Assembly: GCA_963821095.1 (NCBI GenBank)
Contig: CAWGCJ010000016.1
Coordinates: 1-64,000, forward strand
DNA: 64,000 nt
Source of the DNA: CAVPHV01 sp963821095
GTDB taxonomy: Bacteria; Actinomycetota; Acidimicrobiia; Spongiisociales; UBA5794
Reading direction: 5' to 3'
Positions 30,722 through 39,772 of the stretch are shown piece by piece. The position numbers and the translations under genes are program-made. The first letter of the stretch is position 1, and each line of letters opens with the position of its first letter. The notes under the pieces were generated by a model that worked only from the letters and a program-made list of their open reading frames with translations, was not told the DNA's origin and ran no database searches.

Positions 30722-30886
30722 TTGCGGGAGAGTCGGTTCTGTACCGGCGCCGAAGGAGCAACCGCCCCGGGAAACTCTCAGGCACCCGTACCGCAGGGAA
30801 GAGGCACCTCTGGAGAGCAGGCCGTGGCCTCACCGAAGGGGAAAGCCGGCTTCGGCCGGTGAATCTCTCAGGTTCGAAGACAGAGC
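30722..30886 (+). ncRNA. Tandem glycine riboswitch
   Basis: Two glycine aptamers in series. Aptamer 1 has GCGGGAGAG (30724-30732), GCCGAAGGAGCAA and GGGAAACTCTCAGGCA. Aptamer 2 has CTCTGGAGAG (30808-30817), CACCGAAGGGGAAAG and GAATCTCTCAGGTTCGAAGA followed by CAGAG. These are the conserved glycine-binding cores. It lies 51 nt upstream of gcvP. In this class glycine binding normally turns on glycine-cleavage genes so that excess glycine is used. The expression platform is not obvious; the short linker to the ribosome site suggests translational control (inference). Confidence 0.95.
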
Positions 30887-30937
30887 GGGGCGCAGCACTG
30901 CTGCCCACGTGACGCCTGCGACGAGGAGCCGCCAGAG

Positions 30938-33824
30938 ATGACCAGCCCGCTCGCCGACCTTTCGCCGGCCACCGACTTCATTCACCGCCACATCGGCCCA
31001 TCTGATGCCGACATCGCCGCCATGCTCGATGTTGTCGGCGCCGGCTCGCTCACCGAGCTGATCGATCGGGCCGTGCCCGACACGATCCGGACCGAGACCG
31101 GGCTTGAGTTTGGGCGAGCCGCTCACTGAACAAGAGGTGCTCGAGCAGATGCGGCGGCTGGCGGCCGAGAACCAGGTGTACACGTCGCTGATCGGGCAGG
31201 GCTACTACGGCACCTACCTGCCGCCGGTGATCCAGCGCAACCTGCTCGAGAACCCGGGGTGGTACACCGCCTACACGCCGTACCAACCGGAGATTTCGCA
31301 GGGTCGGCTCGAGGCCATCCTCAACTTCCAGACCATGGTTTCCGACCTCACCGGCATGGACCTCGCCAACTCGTCGTTGCTCGATGAGGGCACGGCCGCG
31401 GCCGAGGCCATGGCGATGTGCCGGCGCCTCTCGCGCAGCGAGTCGAGCACGTTCTTCGTCGATGGCGACTGCCTCCCGCAGACGATCGAGGTCGTACTCA
31501 CCAGGGCCGAACCGCTCGGGATCAAGGTGGTGGTCGGTGATCCGGACCGCGATCTTGTAGGGCTGGAACCGTACGCGGTTCTCCTCCAGTACCCCGGTAA
31601 CAGCGGCCGGGTGCGCGACGATCGAGCGTTGATCGCCGGCCTCCGGGAGAAGGGCGTGATGGTCGTGGCCGCCGCCGACCTGTTGGCGCTCGCTGTGCTC
31701 ACCCCGCCGGGAGAAATGGGCGCCGACGTTGTCGTCGGCTCGGCGCAGCGGTTCGGGGTGCCAATGATGTTCGGCGGACCGCATGCCGGCTATATGGCGA
31801 CGAGAGAGGCCAGCAAGCGAACCCTGCCCGGGCGGCTCGTCGGCGTCTCGCACGACACGAAGGGCCGCATGGCGTTGCGTCTCGCCCTCCAGACTCGCGA
31901 GCAGCACATCCGCCGCGAGAAGGCGACGTCAAACATCTGCACCGCCCAGGTTCTGCTGGCGATCATCGCCGGCATGTACGGCGTGTGGCACGGGCCGGAG
32001 GGCGTACGCACCATCGCCTCGCGGGTCAATCAGCTGACGTCGGTATTGGCGGCGGGTCTGCGTGCCGGTGGCATCGAGTTCGTCAACGACACCTGGTTCG
32101 ACACGCTCACGCTGCGAGTCCCCGACCGGGCCGAAGAAGTCGTCGCCGCCGCCGAGGACCGGCGCATCAACCTGCGATTCGTCGACAACGACACCGTCGC
32201 CGTGTCGCTCGATCAGACGACAACGGCTGCCACCCTCGACGCGGTCCTGGAGTCGTTCTTCGTCGACGTTCGGGTGGCCGAAATCGCAGGCGATGCCGCC
32301 GAGGGACTGCCGCCCGAGTTGCGCCGCACCTCCGAGTTCATGACCCACCCGGTGTTCCACAGCTATCGCAGCGAGACCGAGATGTTGCGATATCTGCGCC
32401 GGCTGCAGGACAAGGACATCGCCCTCGATCGTTCGATGATTCCGCTCGGTTCCTGCACGATGAAGCTCAACGCCACGACCGAGATGCTTCCCATCACCTG
32501 GCCGGAGTTCAGCGATATCCATCCCTATGCACCGCTCGAGCAGGCGGCCGGATATCTCGAGCTGTTCGCCGACCTGGAACGCTGGCTGGCCGACATCACC
32601 GGCTACGACGCAGTGTCGCTTCAGCCCAACTCCGGTGCTCAAGGCGAGTTCGCCGGACTGCTCGCCATCCGCGGCTACCACGCCAGCAGGGGCGAGGCGT
32701 ATCGCAACATCTGCCTCATCCCGGCCTCGGCGCACGGCACCAATCCGGCGTCGGCGTCGATGGCCGGCCTCGACGTGGTGGTTGTCGCCACCGACGAGCG
32801 GGGCAACATCGACGTCGCCGACCTGCGGGCCAAGGTCGAAGCCCACTCGGAGAACCTCGCTGCCCTGATGGTCACCTACCCGTCGACCCACGGCGTCTTC
32901 GAAGCCACGATCACCGAAGTGTGCGACATCATCCACGAGCACGGTGGCCAGGTGTATCTCGACGGCGCCAATCTCAACGCCTTGGTCGGGCTGGCCAAGC
33001 CTGGGGAGTTCGGCAGCGATGTTTCGCACCTGAATCTACACAAGACCTTCACGATCCCGCACGGCGGTGGGGGTCCCGGGGTGGGGCCGATCGGGGTGTT
33101 GGCTCACCTCGAGCCGTTCCTGCCGGGACATCCCCTGGTCCACGACCAGCCGGGACCGCGCGATGGGGTCGGCGCCGTGGCCTCGGCCCCCTGGGGGTCT
33201 GCCGGCATCCTTCCGATCCCGTGGTCCTACATCAAGCTGATGGGTGAGCGGGGTCTGCGGCGCGCCACCGAGGTGGCGATCCTGTCGGCCAACTACATCG
33301 CGGCCCGGCTGCGCGGCCACTACGACGTGCTGTATGCGGGTGAGAACGGCATGGTCGCCCACGAGTGCATCATCGACGTGCGGCCGTTCAAGAACGACCA
33401 CGGAGTCACCGTCGACGATTTTGCCAAGCGGCTCATCGACTACGGGTTCCATGCTCCCACTATGTCGTTCCCGGTCGCAGGAACCCTGATGATCGAGCCG
33501 ACCGAATCCGAGCCGAAGCACGAACTCGATCGCTTCTGCGACGCCATGATCGCCATCAAGGCCGAAGTGGACGAGATTGCATCGGGTGAGATGCCGCTCG
33601 AGGACAGCCCGCTGCACCACGCCCCCCACCCTGCCGAGGATGTGGTCGCCGACGATTGGGCCCACACGTATGGGCGGGAGGTCGCCGCCTATCCGGTGGA
33701 TTCGTTGCGGCGCGACAAGTACTGGGTCCCGGTGAGTCGGATCGATGCCCGCTACGGCGACCGCAACGTCATGTGCGCCTGCCCCCCAATGGAGGCCTAT
33801 GAGCAAGGCATCGGGGACACATAG
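30938..33824 (+). CDS. gcvP: Glycine dehydrogenase (decarboxylating) GcvP, with one frame break
   Basis: The P-protein of the glycine cleavage system, a PLP enzyme that decarboxylates glycine and passes the methylamine to lipoyl-GcvH. The N-terminal frame from ATG 30938 encodes FIHRHIGPSDADIAAMLDVV and ends falsely at 31129. The rest of the protein is in the +1 frame to 33824 (EPLTEQEVLEQMRRLAAE, then GYYGTYLPPVIQRN). One extra base near 31109-31115 explains it and restores a normal 961-aa fused P1-P2 protein. The PLP lysine is in LNLHKTFTIPHGGGGPG. GAGGAG precedes the start. No gcvT or gcvH is nearby. Confidence 0.94.
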
Positions 33825-33877
33825 GGTTTTGGCGGACAAGGCGCAGGATGCTGCGCATATGTCCGCCAAAGTCCTAT
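33821..33877. terminator. Palindromic element, copy 1; bidirectional terminator
   Basis: Outer arms ATAGG..TTTTGGCGGACA and TGTCCGCCAAA..CCTAT enclose an inner GCGCAG-GATG-CTGCGC hairpin. It lies exactly between convergent genes, and both stop codons (TAG of gcvP at 33822-33824 and TAG of the FtsX gene at 33874-33876) are inside the palindrome. A near-identical copy is at 37614-37666, also between convergent genes. Confidence 0.8.
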
Positions 33878-36249
33878 ATAGCGCGCTCGCGCACCACCGA
33901 AGCGACGTCGATGCGGTCGACGGAGCGGATGCCGGGCCACAGCGAGATGGCCGCCACCAGCAACATGAACAGGGCCGAGAACAGAAGCGTGCTCCAGCGC
34001 ATCTCGAGGGTGAACTGGAACATGTCGCTCGAGTAGTAGCTCATGAATTGTGCGGCCACCAGGTAGCCGACAATCAGCCCGGGGATGATGCCGATCAGGG
34101 TCAGCAGCATGTTCTCACCCATGATCAGCGCCGCGATCCGACGCCGGGGCATGCCGTTGGCTCGCATAGTGGCGTACTCAGTCGACCGCTCGGCAACATT
34201 GACGGAGATCATGTTGAAGATGAGAGCGAAGGCCATGAGACCGCCGAAGACGAGCATCATCCCGATGAAGATGTAGAAGAAGCCGAGCAGGCTTTGGGCC
34301 AGGTCGTACAGCGCCCGCTGGTCGATGACGGCGGCCACTTCATCGAGGCGCTCGATCTCCGAGATGACCGCATCGCGGTCCGCCCCCTCGTCGAAACGAG
34401 AGCCCACTGTGGTGATGATCGGTTCGGCGAGCACGTCGGCCGGCATGGGCGGGTCGGCGACCGCGAGCAGTCGTTCGAGTTCAGCCCGCTCCATATACAC
34501 CGCGGTCCCCATCGGTTCGTCGACGAACTCCACCAATGTCGTCGTGATCGAGGTGTCAAGGGTCGGGAACGAGAGTTCGACCAGGTCACCTTCCGAGATG
34601 CCGAGGACGTCTCCGAGGGCGACGCCGCCGACGGCGCCGGTGCTGGGCAGAGTGCCCGATTCGCTGGTGAACCCGTGCATTTGGGTGTCGGGACGGAACG
34701 CTTGGAGCTGGGTTGCGTAGGTGTCGCCGTTGGCCCGCACCGAGACCTCGAGTGTGGCGATGTCTTCGGCCCGAGCCACGCCGGGAACTGCGGCGACGGC
34801 GCCAACTTGCTCGATCTCGACTGGGACCACCAGCACTGAGGAGGCGTCCTCGAGGACCACTTCGTTGAACTGGCGGTCGATGAGCACGCCGACCGTGTCG
34901 ATCATGCCCCACGACGCCAGAATCAGCACGAGGGCGAGCATGACACCGATCACGGTGGAGAGGCTGCGCCGCTTGTCCCGGCCGATCCCACGCAGCACCA
35001 TCCGCCACCGTACCGGCGCTCGACGTAGGGGAGGGAAGACCCGCTCGAAGAGGCTCAGCCGCCCGTCTTCGACTTTGACGTCGCCCCGCATCGCCTCGGC
35101 CGGGCTCAGCTTGAATGCCGACCGGGCGGGCAGGTATGCAGCGAGGAACCCGGTGACAAGTCCGAACAGCGGACCGACCACGAGAGTCACCCAGTGGAGT
35201 TCCCGCACGGTATCCGGGATGCCGAGTTCCTTGGTGTAGGCGCCACTGAGGGCAAAGCCGGCCAAGACCCCGAGCACCACCCCAACCACGGCGCCGATGA
35301 CGCCGAGGAGGATGCCGTAGGAGAGATAGTGGCGAGTGAGGAGCTTGCGGCTCACCCCCGAGGCACGCAACGCGCCGATCTGTGGTCGCTGCGACAGCAC
35401 CAGACGGGTCAGGAGAATGAAGGCCGCCATCCCCGCGGCGACCAGGAAGAGGGCGGGGAAGGCGATGGCGAGCTGCTGGAAACCGTCGACATCCAGCTGC
35501 AGCGCCGCGTTCGATGGTTGCTCGGCCTGGGTCAAGACGTCGGCAGCTCCGGCGGCGTTGGCGGCATCGGACACCGCGACATCGGTGTCCTCCCGGTCGG
35601 CTTCGGCGTCGTAGAGGAACAGGGTCTGCTCGGCGACGGCGTTGGCCGGGAAGGGGGCGAGGAGGTCCTCGGCGACGAAGGCAACGCCAAACGTCCCCGG
35701 TGCGCTGAACACTTCCTGCCGGCTCTTGGCCGGCCAGAGATACTCGGGGGAAACGGCGACGCCGATAACCTCGACGGTGACCCATTCGCTTCCGGTGAAG
35801 ATCTCCACCGTGCTACCCGGAGTCAGGTCGTGGTCATTGGCGAAGTGAGACTCGACCACGATGGCGTCGGGCCGACCGGGATCCAGATACTCGCCCTCGA
35901 CTACGTCGATTTGGTTGATCTGGGGTTGAGCGCCGGCCGGCATGCCGATGGCGCGGCCGCTGAGCACGCTGTCGCCAACCCGGAATGGGAGGTCGACCTG
36001 TCGTCGCTCTTCCACTGCGGCAACAGCGGCGATGCTCTGGGCCTCCGCGGCGAAGCCGGCGTCCGCGCCGGTCACCGTCATGTCGGCGAAGTGGAGGCGG
36101 TCGTACGTCCCCTGGTACGAGGACTCCAGATTGAGATAGGCGTCGTAGCTGGCCGCAAACATCATCACGCCAAGCGTGATCGTCACGGCCACCGCAAGGA
36201 ACTGCCAGCGACGCTCACGGAAGTCGCGGCGGCGCTTCGTGTCGAGCAT
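33874..36249 (-). CDS. FtsX/MacB-type ABC transporter permease
   Basis: A 791-aa protein with an N-terminal helix (FLAVAVTITLGVMMFAASYD), a large external domain (residues about 45-270), a first FtsX block of helices (about 270-420), a second external domain and a second FtsX block at the C-terminus (FIFIGMMLVFGGLMAFALIF; MRANGMPRRRIAALIMGENM). This is the layout of Lol/Mac-type permeases, which use ATP to move lipids, lipoproteins or peptides across the envelope without spanning solute helices. It pairs with the ATPase starting 2 nt away. Start MLDTKRRRDF was chosen; the longer frame is arginine-rich antisense. Confidence 0.9.
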   Translation of the reverse strand: MLDTKRRRDFRERRWQFLAVAVTITLGVMMFAASYDAYLNLESSYQGTYDRLHFADMTVTGADAGFAAEAQSIAAVAAVEERRQVDLPFRVGDSVLSGRAIGMPAGAQPQINQIDVVEGEYLDPGRPDAIVVESHFANDHDLTPGSTVEIFTGSEWVTVEVIGVAVSPEYLWPAKSRQEVFSAPGTFGVAFVAEDLLAPFPANAVAEQTLFLYDAEADREDTDVAVSDAANAAGAADVLTQAEQPSNAALQLDVDGFQQLAIAFPALFLVAAGMAAFILLTRLVLSQRPQIGALRASGVSRKLLTRHYLSYGILLGVIGAVVGVVLGVLAGFALSGAYTKELGIPDTVRELHWVTLVVGPLFGLVTGFLAAYLPARSAFKLSPAEAMRGDVKVEDGRLSLFERVFPPLRRAPVRWRMVLRGIGRDKRRSLSTVIGVMLALVLILASWGMIDTVGVLIDRQFNEVVLEDASSVLVVPVEIEQVGAVAAVPGVARAEDIATLEVSVRANGDTYATQLQAFRPDTQMHGFTSESGTLPSTGAVGGVALGDVLGISEGDLVELSFPTLDTSITTTLVEFVDEPMGTAVYMERAELERLLAVADPPMPADVLAEPIITTVGSRFDEGADRDAVISEIERLDEVAAVIDQRALYDLAQSLLGFFYIFIGMMLVFGGLMAFALIFNMISVNVAERSTEYATMRANGMPRRRIAALIMGENMLLTLIGIIPGLIVGYLVAAQFMSYYSSDMFQFTLEMRWSTLLFSALFMLLVAAISLWPGIRSVDRIDVASVVRERAI

Positions 36250-36251
36250 GC

Positions 36252-36965
36252 TCACCAGTCGAGCTCCATCACAGAGGAGGGCGCAGGGTTGACGGCATCG
36301 TCGACGACCTCGCCGTCGCGCAGCCGGATGACACGATCGGCCATCTTGGCGATCTCCGAGTTGTGGGTGACGAGGAACACGCTGCGTTCCCCGTCGACGG
36401 TGGTGTCGCGGAGCTGGCCGAGGATCTGTCGTCCCGTGGCGACGTCGAGGGCGCCGGTCGGCTCGTCGCACAGCAGCAGCGGCGGGTTCTTCACCATGCC
36501 ACGGGCGATCGCCACCCGTTGCTGCTCGCCGCCGGACAGCTGGGACGGGAAGTGGTCGAGCCGGTCGGCCAATCCAACGTCGTCGAGAACCCGTTCGGTG
36601 CGCGGGCCGGCATCGGGTCCGGTCAGCTCGGCGATGAGTTCGACGTTTTCGCGGGCGGTCAGTGTGGGCACCAGGTTGTAGAACTGAAAGACAAACCCGA
36701 CGGCATCCAACCGCAGCTGCTGCCGACCGTCCTCGTCCAACCCGCTGAGGGCCACCCCGTCGGCGTGAATCTCGCCGCCGGTTGGAGGCTCGAGGGCGCC
36801 GATCAGGTTGAGCAGGGTGGTCTTGCCGGAGCCGGATGGCCCGAGCAGCACGACAAACTCTCCCTGTCCGACTTCGAACGAGACATTGCGGAGCGCATGA
36901 ACGGCGGTTCCACCCTCGCCGTAGGTCTTGGTGAGGTTCGTCGCTTTCACGGCCGCCGTTGTCAT
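36252..36965 (-). CDS. ABC ATPase of the LolD/MacB type
   Basis: A 237-aa ATPase. Walker A is GPSGSGKTT, signature LSGGEQQRVAIAR, Walker B LLLCDEPTGALD and H-loop VTHNSE. The ALRNVSFEVGQGEFVVLLGPSG start and the LSGGEQQR signature are typical of the FtsE/LolD/MacB group. It forms an operon with the FtsX permease and is divergent from a TetR regulator that may control it. Confidence 0.94.
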   Translation of the reverse strand: MTTAAVKATNLTKTYGEGGTAVHALRNVSFEVGQGEFVVLLGPSGSGKTTLLNLIGALEPPTGGEIHADGVALSGLDEDGRQQLRLDAVGFVFQFYNLVPTLTARENVELIAELTGPDAGPRTERVLDDVGLADRLDHFPSQLSGGEQQRVAIARGMVKNPPLLLCDEPTGALDVATGRQILGQLRDTTVDGERSVFLVTHNSEIAKMADRVIRLRDGEVVDDAVNPAPSSVMELDW

Positions 36966-36977
36966 CGCTCCATCTCC

Positions 36978-37020
36978 ATACTGAAAGTCACTCGCAAATG
37001 ATAGTCACTGTCAGTATAAT
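36978..37020. promoter_or_regulatory. Divergent operator/promoter of the TetR and ABC genes
   Basis: The 63-bp gap holds an inverted pair ATACTGA (36978-36984) and TCAGTAT (37011-37017). It also holds a direct repeat AGTGACT(A/T)TCA in two copies 17 bp apart on the minus strand. A perfect TATAAT lies at 37015-37020, only 8 nt before the tetR ATG, so tetR is likely transcribed as a leaderless or near-leaderless mRNA. The repeats overlap this -10, as expected for autorepression. Confidence 0.6.
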
Positions 37021-37028
37021 GTCGAATC

Positions 37029-37610
37029 ATGACCAAGCATGTCGCCACGTTGCGGGAACTGAAGCAGGCCGCCGCCATGGGGCGTATCCAGGACGCCGCC
37101 TACGAGCTACTCGTGACCGAGGGCTATGAGGCCACCAAGGTCACCGATATTGCAGCAGCTGCGGAAGTCTCGCCGAGCAGCGTCTACCGCTACTTCGGCA
37201 CGAAGGACGGCGTCTTCCTGTGGGACCCGCTCGAAGGTCCGTTCATGGACCTGCTCGACGCGAACCTCGAGGAATCTCCGCCGATGGAGGCCGTGGAGCG
37301 AGCCTTCCTGGCATTGGTCGTCGACCTCGAACCCGAGAACGAGCACCTGTTGCGGAAGCGCACCCAGCTGCTGCTGGCCATACCCCAGCTGCGCGAGGCG
37401 ATGAGGGCGATGATGAACGGGTTTGGCGATGAGCTCAACGGCGTCCTGCGCCGCGCCGGTGCCACCCACCTCGAGGCAAGCGTGGTCGCCGCGGCGACCG
37501 CGGCGGTTCTGATGGCCGGGGTCGAGCACTGGGCCCGGCCCGAATCGAACGCCACCCTGGCCGAAGTCACCGCGGAGGCCTTCCGCTCCCTCGAGGTCGC
37601 TTCCGGCTAA
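37029..37610 (+). CDS. TetR-family regulator
   Basis: A 193-aa repressor. The N-terminal helix-turn-helix (residues about 14-58) reads MGRIQDAAYELLVTEGYEAT and DIAAAAEVSPSSVYRYFGTK, the standard TetR pattern. The C-terminal ligand-binding half is helical. It is divergent from the FtsX/ABC pair, which is probably its target. The ligand is unknown. Confidence 0.92.
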   Translation: MTKHVATLRELKQAAAMGRIQDAAYELLVTEGYEATKVTDIAAAAEVSPSSVYRYFGTKDGVFLWDPLEGPFMDLLDANLEESPPMEAVERAFLALVVDLEPENEHLLRKRTQLLLAIPQLREAMRAMMNGFGDELNGVLRRAGATHLEASVVAAATAAVLMAGVEHWARPESNATLAEVTAEAFRSLEVASG

Positions 37611-37613
37611 TCG

Positions 37614-37666
37614 GTCTTTTGGCGGACAATGCCGCAGCATGCTGCGCATATGTCCGCCAAAACCCT
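37614..37666. terminator. Palindromic element, copy 2; bidirectional terminator
   Basis: Outer arms TTTTGGCGGACA (37617-37628) and TGTCCGCCAAAA (37651-37662) form a 12-bp stem. The inner CGCAGCATGCTGCG is self-complementary. It lies between the convergent TetR and MFS genes. It is nearly the same as the copy at 33821-33877. Confidence 0.78.
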
Positions 37667-37671
37667 CGCTG

Positions 37672-38865
37672 CTACCCGGGGGTGCGGGCCCTCACGTCTT
37701 CGGCCTTGTCCTCGTAGTCGTAGCGGCGGTCCCAGCGCCAGTAGATCACGGTAGATATGGCCATGACCACGGCGGCGAAGCTGTACATGGCGGGGTAGCC
37801 GGACACGCTGATGATCACACCGAGCATCGGACCGCCGACCAGGACCCCGATGTCGAACAGCGCGGTGAAGAAGGCGAGCGTCGAACCGCGGTCGACGTCG
37901 GGGGATCGGGTCACGGTGAACCCAAACAGGATGGGGAAGGCGTAGCCGTGCCCAGCCCCACACAGCACGCCTGCCACCGCAACGTCGAGCGGTGTCTGCA
38001 CCCGGGCCAGGAGCACAAACCCGACGGCAATGGCAATCAGCGCCGGAAACAACACCTTCTTCTCCCCAACCCGCGCCGGTAGCCAGGCGAAGGCCAGCCG
38101 CAACGCGATGGCGGTACCGGCATAGAACCCGAAGAAGAGGCCGACGGATCCGATCCCGACGTCGTCGATGAAGGTCCGCAGGAAGGTGAAGTACCCGGTG
38201 AGCACAAACGAGAAGAACCCGACGATGAACCAGATCGGCAGCAGGTCCGGACGGCGAATTGCCGCGAAGAACCCCTTTTTCTCCTCTTTGTCCCCGAGAG
38301 CCGGCGCGCGTTCGGGAAGCCACACGGCGAACAGGATGGCGGCAAAGGCAAAGCCGGCCGCAGTCAGGAACAACTGGTCGAACCCACCGCGGGAAAGCAC
38401 GATGTCGCCGAGCAGGCCACCGAAGGCGATGGGGAGCAGCCCGGAGACACCGAACAATGCCAGGCCCTCGGTGCGGCGCGATTCGGGAACGACATCGGCG
38501 CCGTAGGTGAAAAGAGAGGTGAACAGGCTGGCCTCGGAGATCCCGTGGATGATGCGCACCACGTAGATCCAGGGCCCGAGCGACGACACGGTGAGATAGA
38601 GCAGGATCGCTCCGAAGTTGACCACCGTGCCGACCAAGATGACCGGCCGTCTGCCCCAGGTGTCCATGATCGTGCCGATCGCGGGGCGCGCCAGAATCGA
38701 CGATATGGCAGTGACTCCGATGATCACGCCGATCAGCACCTCGTTCGCCCCGAGGTCCTCGAGATAGCGGGGCAGGTGAATGAACAAGAAGAACGACATG
38801 CCCTGGACCAGGTTGGTCAGGGAGACGAGGACAAATGGGCGGGTGAAGAGTCGGTCGCGGGCCAC
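37672..38865 (-). CDS. MFS transporter
   Basis: A 397-aa protein with about 12 hydrophobic helices. The loop after helix 2 carries the MFS motif RPAIGTIMDTWGRRPVIL. A central cytoplasmic loop (ERAPALGDKEEKKGFFAAIR) separates the two halves. The substrate is unknown. It starts with GTG and is divergent from the ABC ATPase at 38920. Confidence 0.9.
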   Translation of the reverse strand: MARDRLFTRPFVLVSLTNLVQGMSFFLFIHLPRYLEDLGANEVLIGVIIGVTAISSILARPAIGTIMDTWGRRPVILVGTVVNFGAILLYLTVSSLGPWIYVVRIIHGISEASLFTSLFTYGADVVPESRRTEGLALFGVSGLLPIAFGGLLGDIVLSRGGFDQLFLTAAGFAFAAILFAVWLPERAPALGDKEEKKGFFAAIRRPDLLPIWFIVGFFSFVLTGYFTFLRTFIDDVGIGSVGLFFGFYAGTAIALRLAFAWLPARVGEKKVLFPALIAIAVGFVLLARVQTPLDVAVAGVLCGAGHGYAFPILFGFTVTRSPDVDRGSTLAFFTALFDIGVLVGGPMLGVIISVSGYPAMYSFAAVVMAISTVIYWRWDRRYDYEDKAEDVRARTPG

Positions 38866-38919
38866 CGCAAAAGGCTAACGGCACGGCGGCGCCCCCGAGT
38901 TCGCTAGCGTCTCGGCTCG

Positions 38920-39723
38920 ATGAGTGAAGCTGCCTCCTCCGAAGTTGTCGCCCTCGAAGACGTCGCCGTGATCCGGGAGGGGCGCCGACTACTCGACGGC
39001 GTCGATTGGAGCGTCAACAGCCACGAGCGCTGGGTGGTACTCGGCCCCAACGGGGCCGGCAAGACCACCATGCTCCAGGTCGCTTCCACCTACCTGACGC
39101 CATCACGGGGAACCGTTCGCGTGTTCGGTCACACCCGGGGTCGGTTCGATGTGAGGGAACTGCGCGAACGGATCGGGTATGCCGGGGCCGGTCCCGCTTC
39201 GCTGGTCCACACCAACCTGCCGGCGCTCGAGATCGTGGTGACCGGCCGCCATGCCGCCTTTGTCGACAGCCGGTGGCACGACTACGCCGAGGGCGACTGG
39301 GCCCAGGCGCAAGCGAACCTGGAGCGGCTTGGGGTCGGCCCTCTCGCCGACCGCACCTTCGGCACGCTGTCGGCCGGAGAGAAGCAGCGGGTATTGATTG
39401 CTCGCAGCCTGATGACCGATCCCGACCTGCTGCTGCTCGACGAGGCCACTACCGGACTCGACCTCGGAGCCCGGGAGGAGCTGGTCGCGTCGCTGGCCGA
39501 CCTCGCCACGGATCCCGACAGCCCCGCCGTAGCCTTGGTCACACATCACGTCGAGGAGATCCCCGAAGGCTTCACCCACATCGTCATGCTCGGCGCCGGC
39601 CGAGTGATGGCATCCGGAGAGATCGACGCCACGCTGAGCCCCGAATCCCTCTCCTCATGCTTCGGCGTGCCGTTGCGCCTAGAACGCCAAGAAGGCCGCT
39701 ACCGCGCCTGGAAGCCGCGGTAG
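38920..39723 (+). CDS. Stand-alone ABC ATPase
   Basis: A 267-aa ATPase with Walker A GPNGAGKTT, signature LSAGEKQRV, Walker B LLLLDEATTGLD and H-loop VTHHVEE. The sequence resembles the ModF/PhnC-like and YlmA-type group of single ATPases with no adjacent permease. No membrane partner lies beside it, so its transport role is uncertain. Confidence 0.9.
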   Translation: MSEAASSEVVALEDVAVIREGRRLLDGVDWSVNSHERWVVLGPNGAGKTTMLQVASTYLTPSRGTVRVFGHTRGRFDVRELRERIGYAGAGPASLVHTNLPALEIVVTGRHAAFVDSRWHDYAEGDWAQAQANLERLGVGPLADRTFGTLSAGEKQRVLIARSLMTDPDLLLLDEATTGLDLGAREELVASLADLATDPDSPAVALVTHHVEEIPEGFTHIVMLGAGRVMASGEIDATLSPESLSSCFGVPLRLERQEGRYRAWKPR

Positions 39724-39772
39724 ACACCTCTCGGTCTGGTTGGACCGGCTCTGCCGGCCCAAACGAGACACT

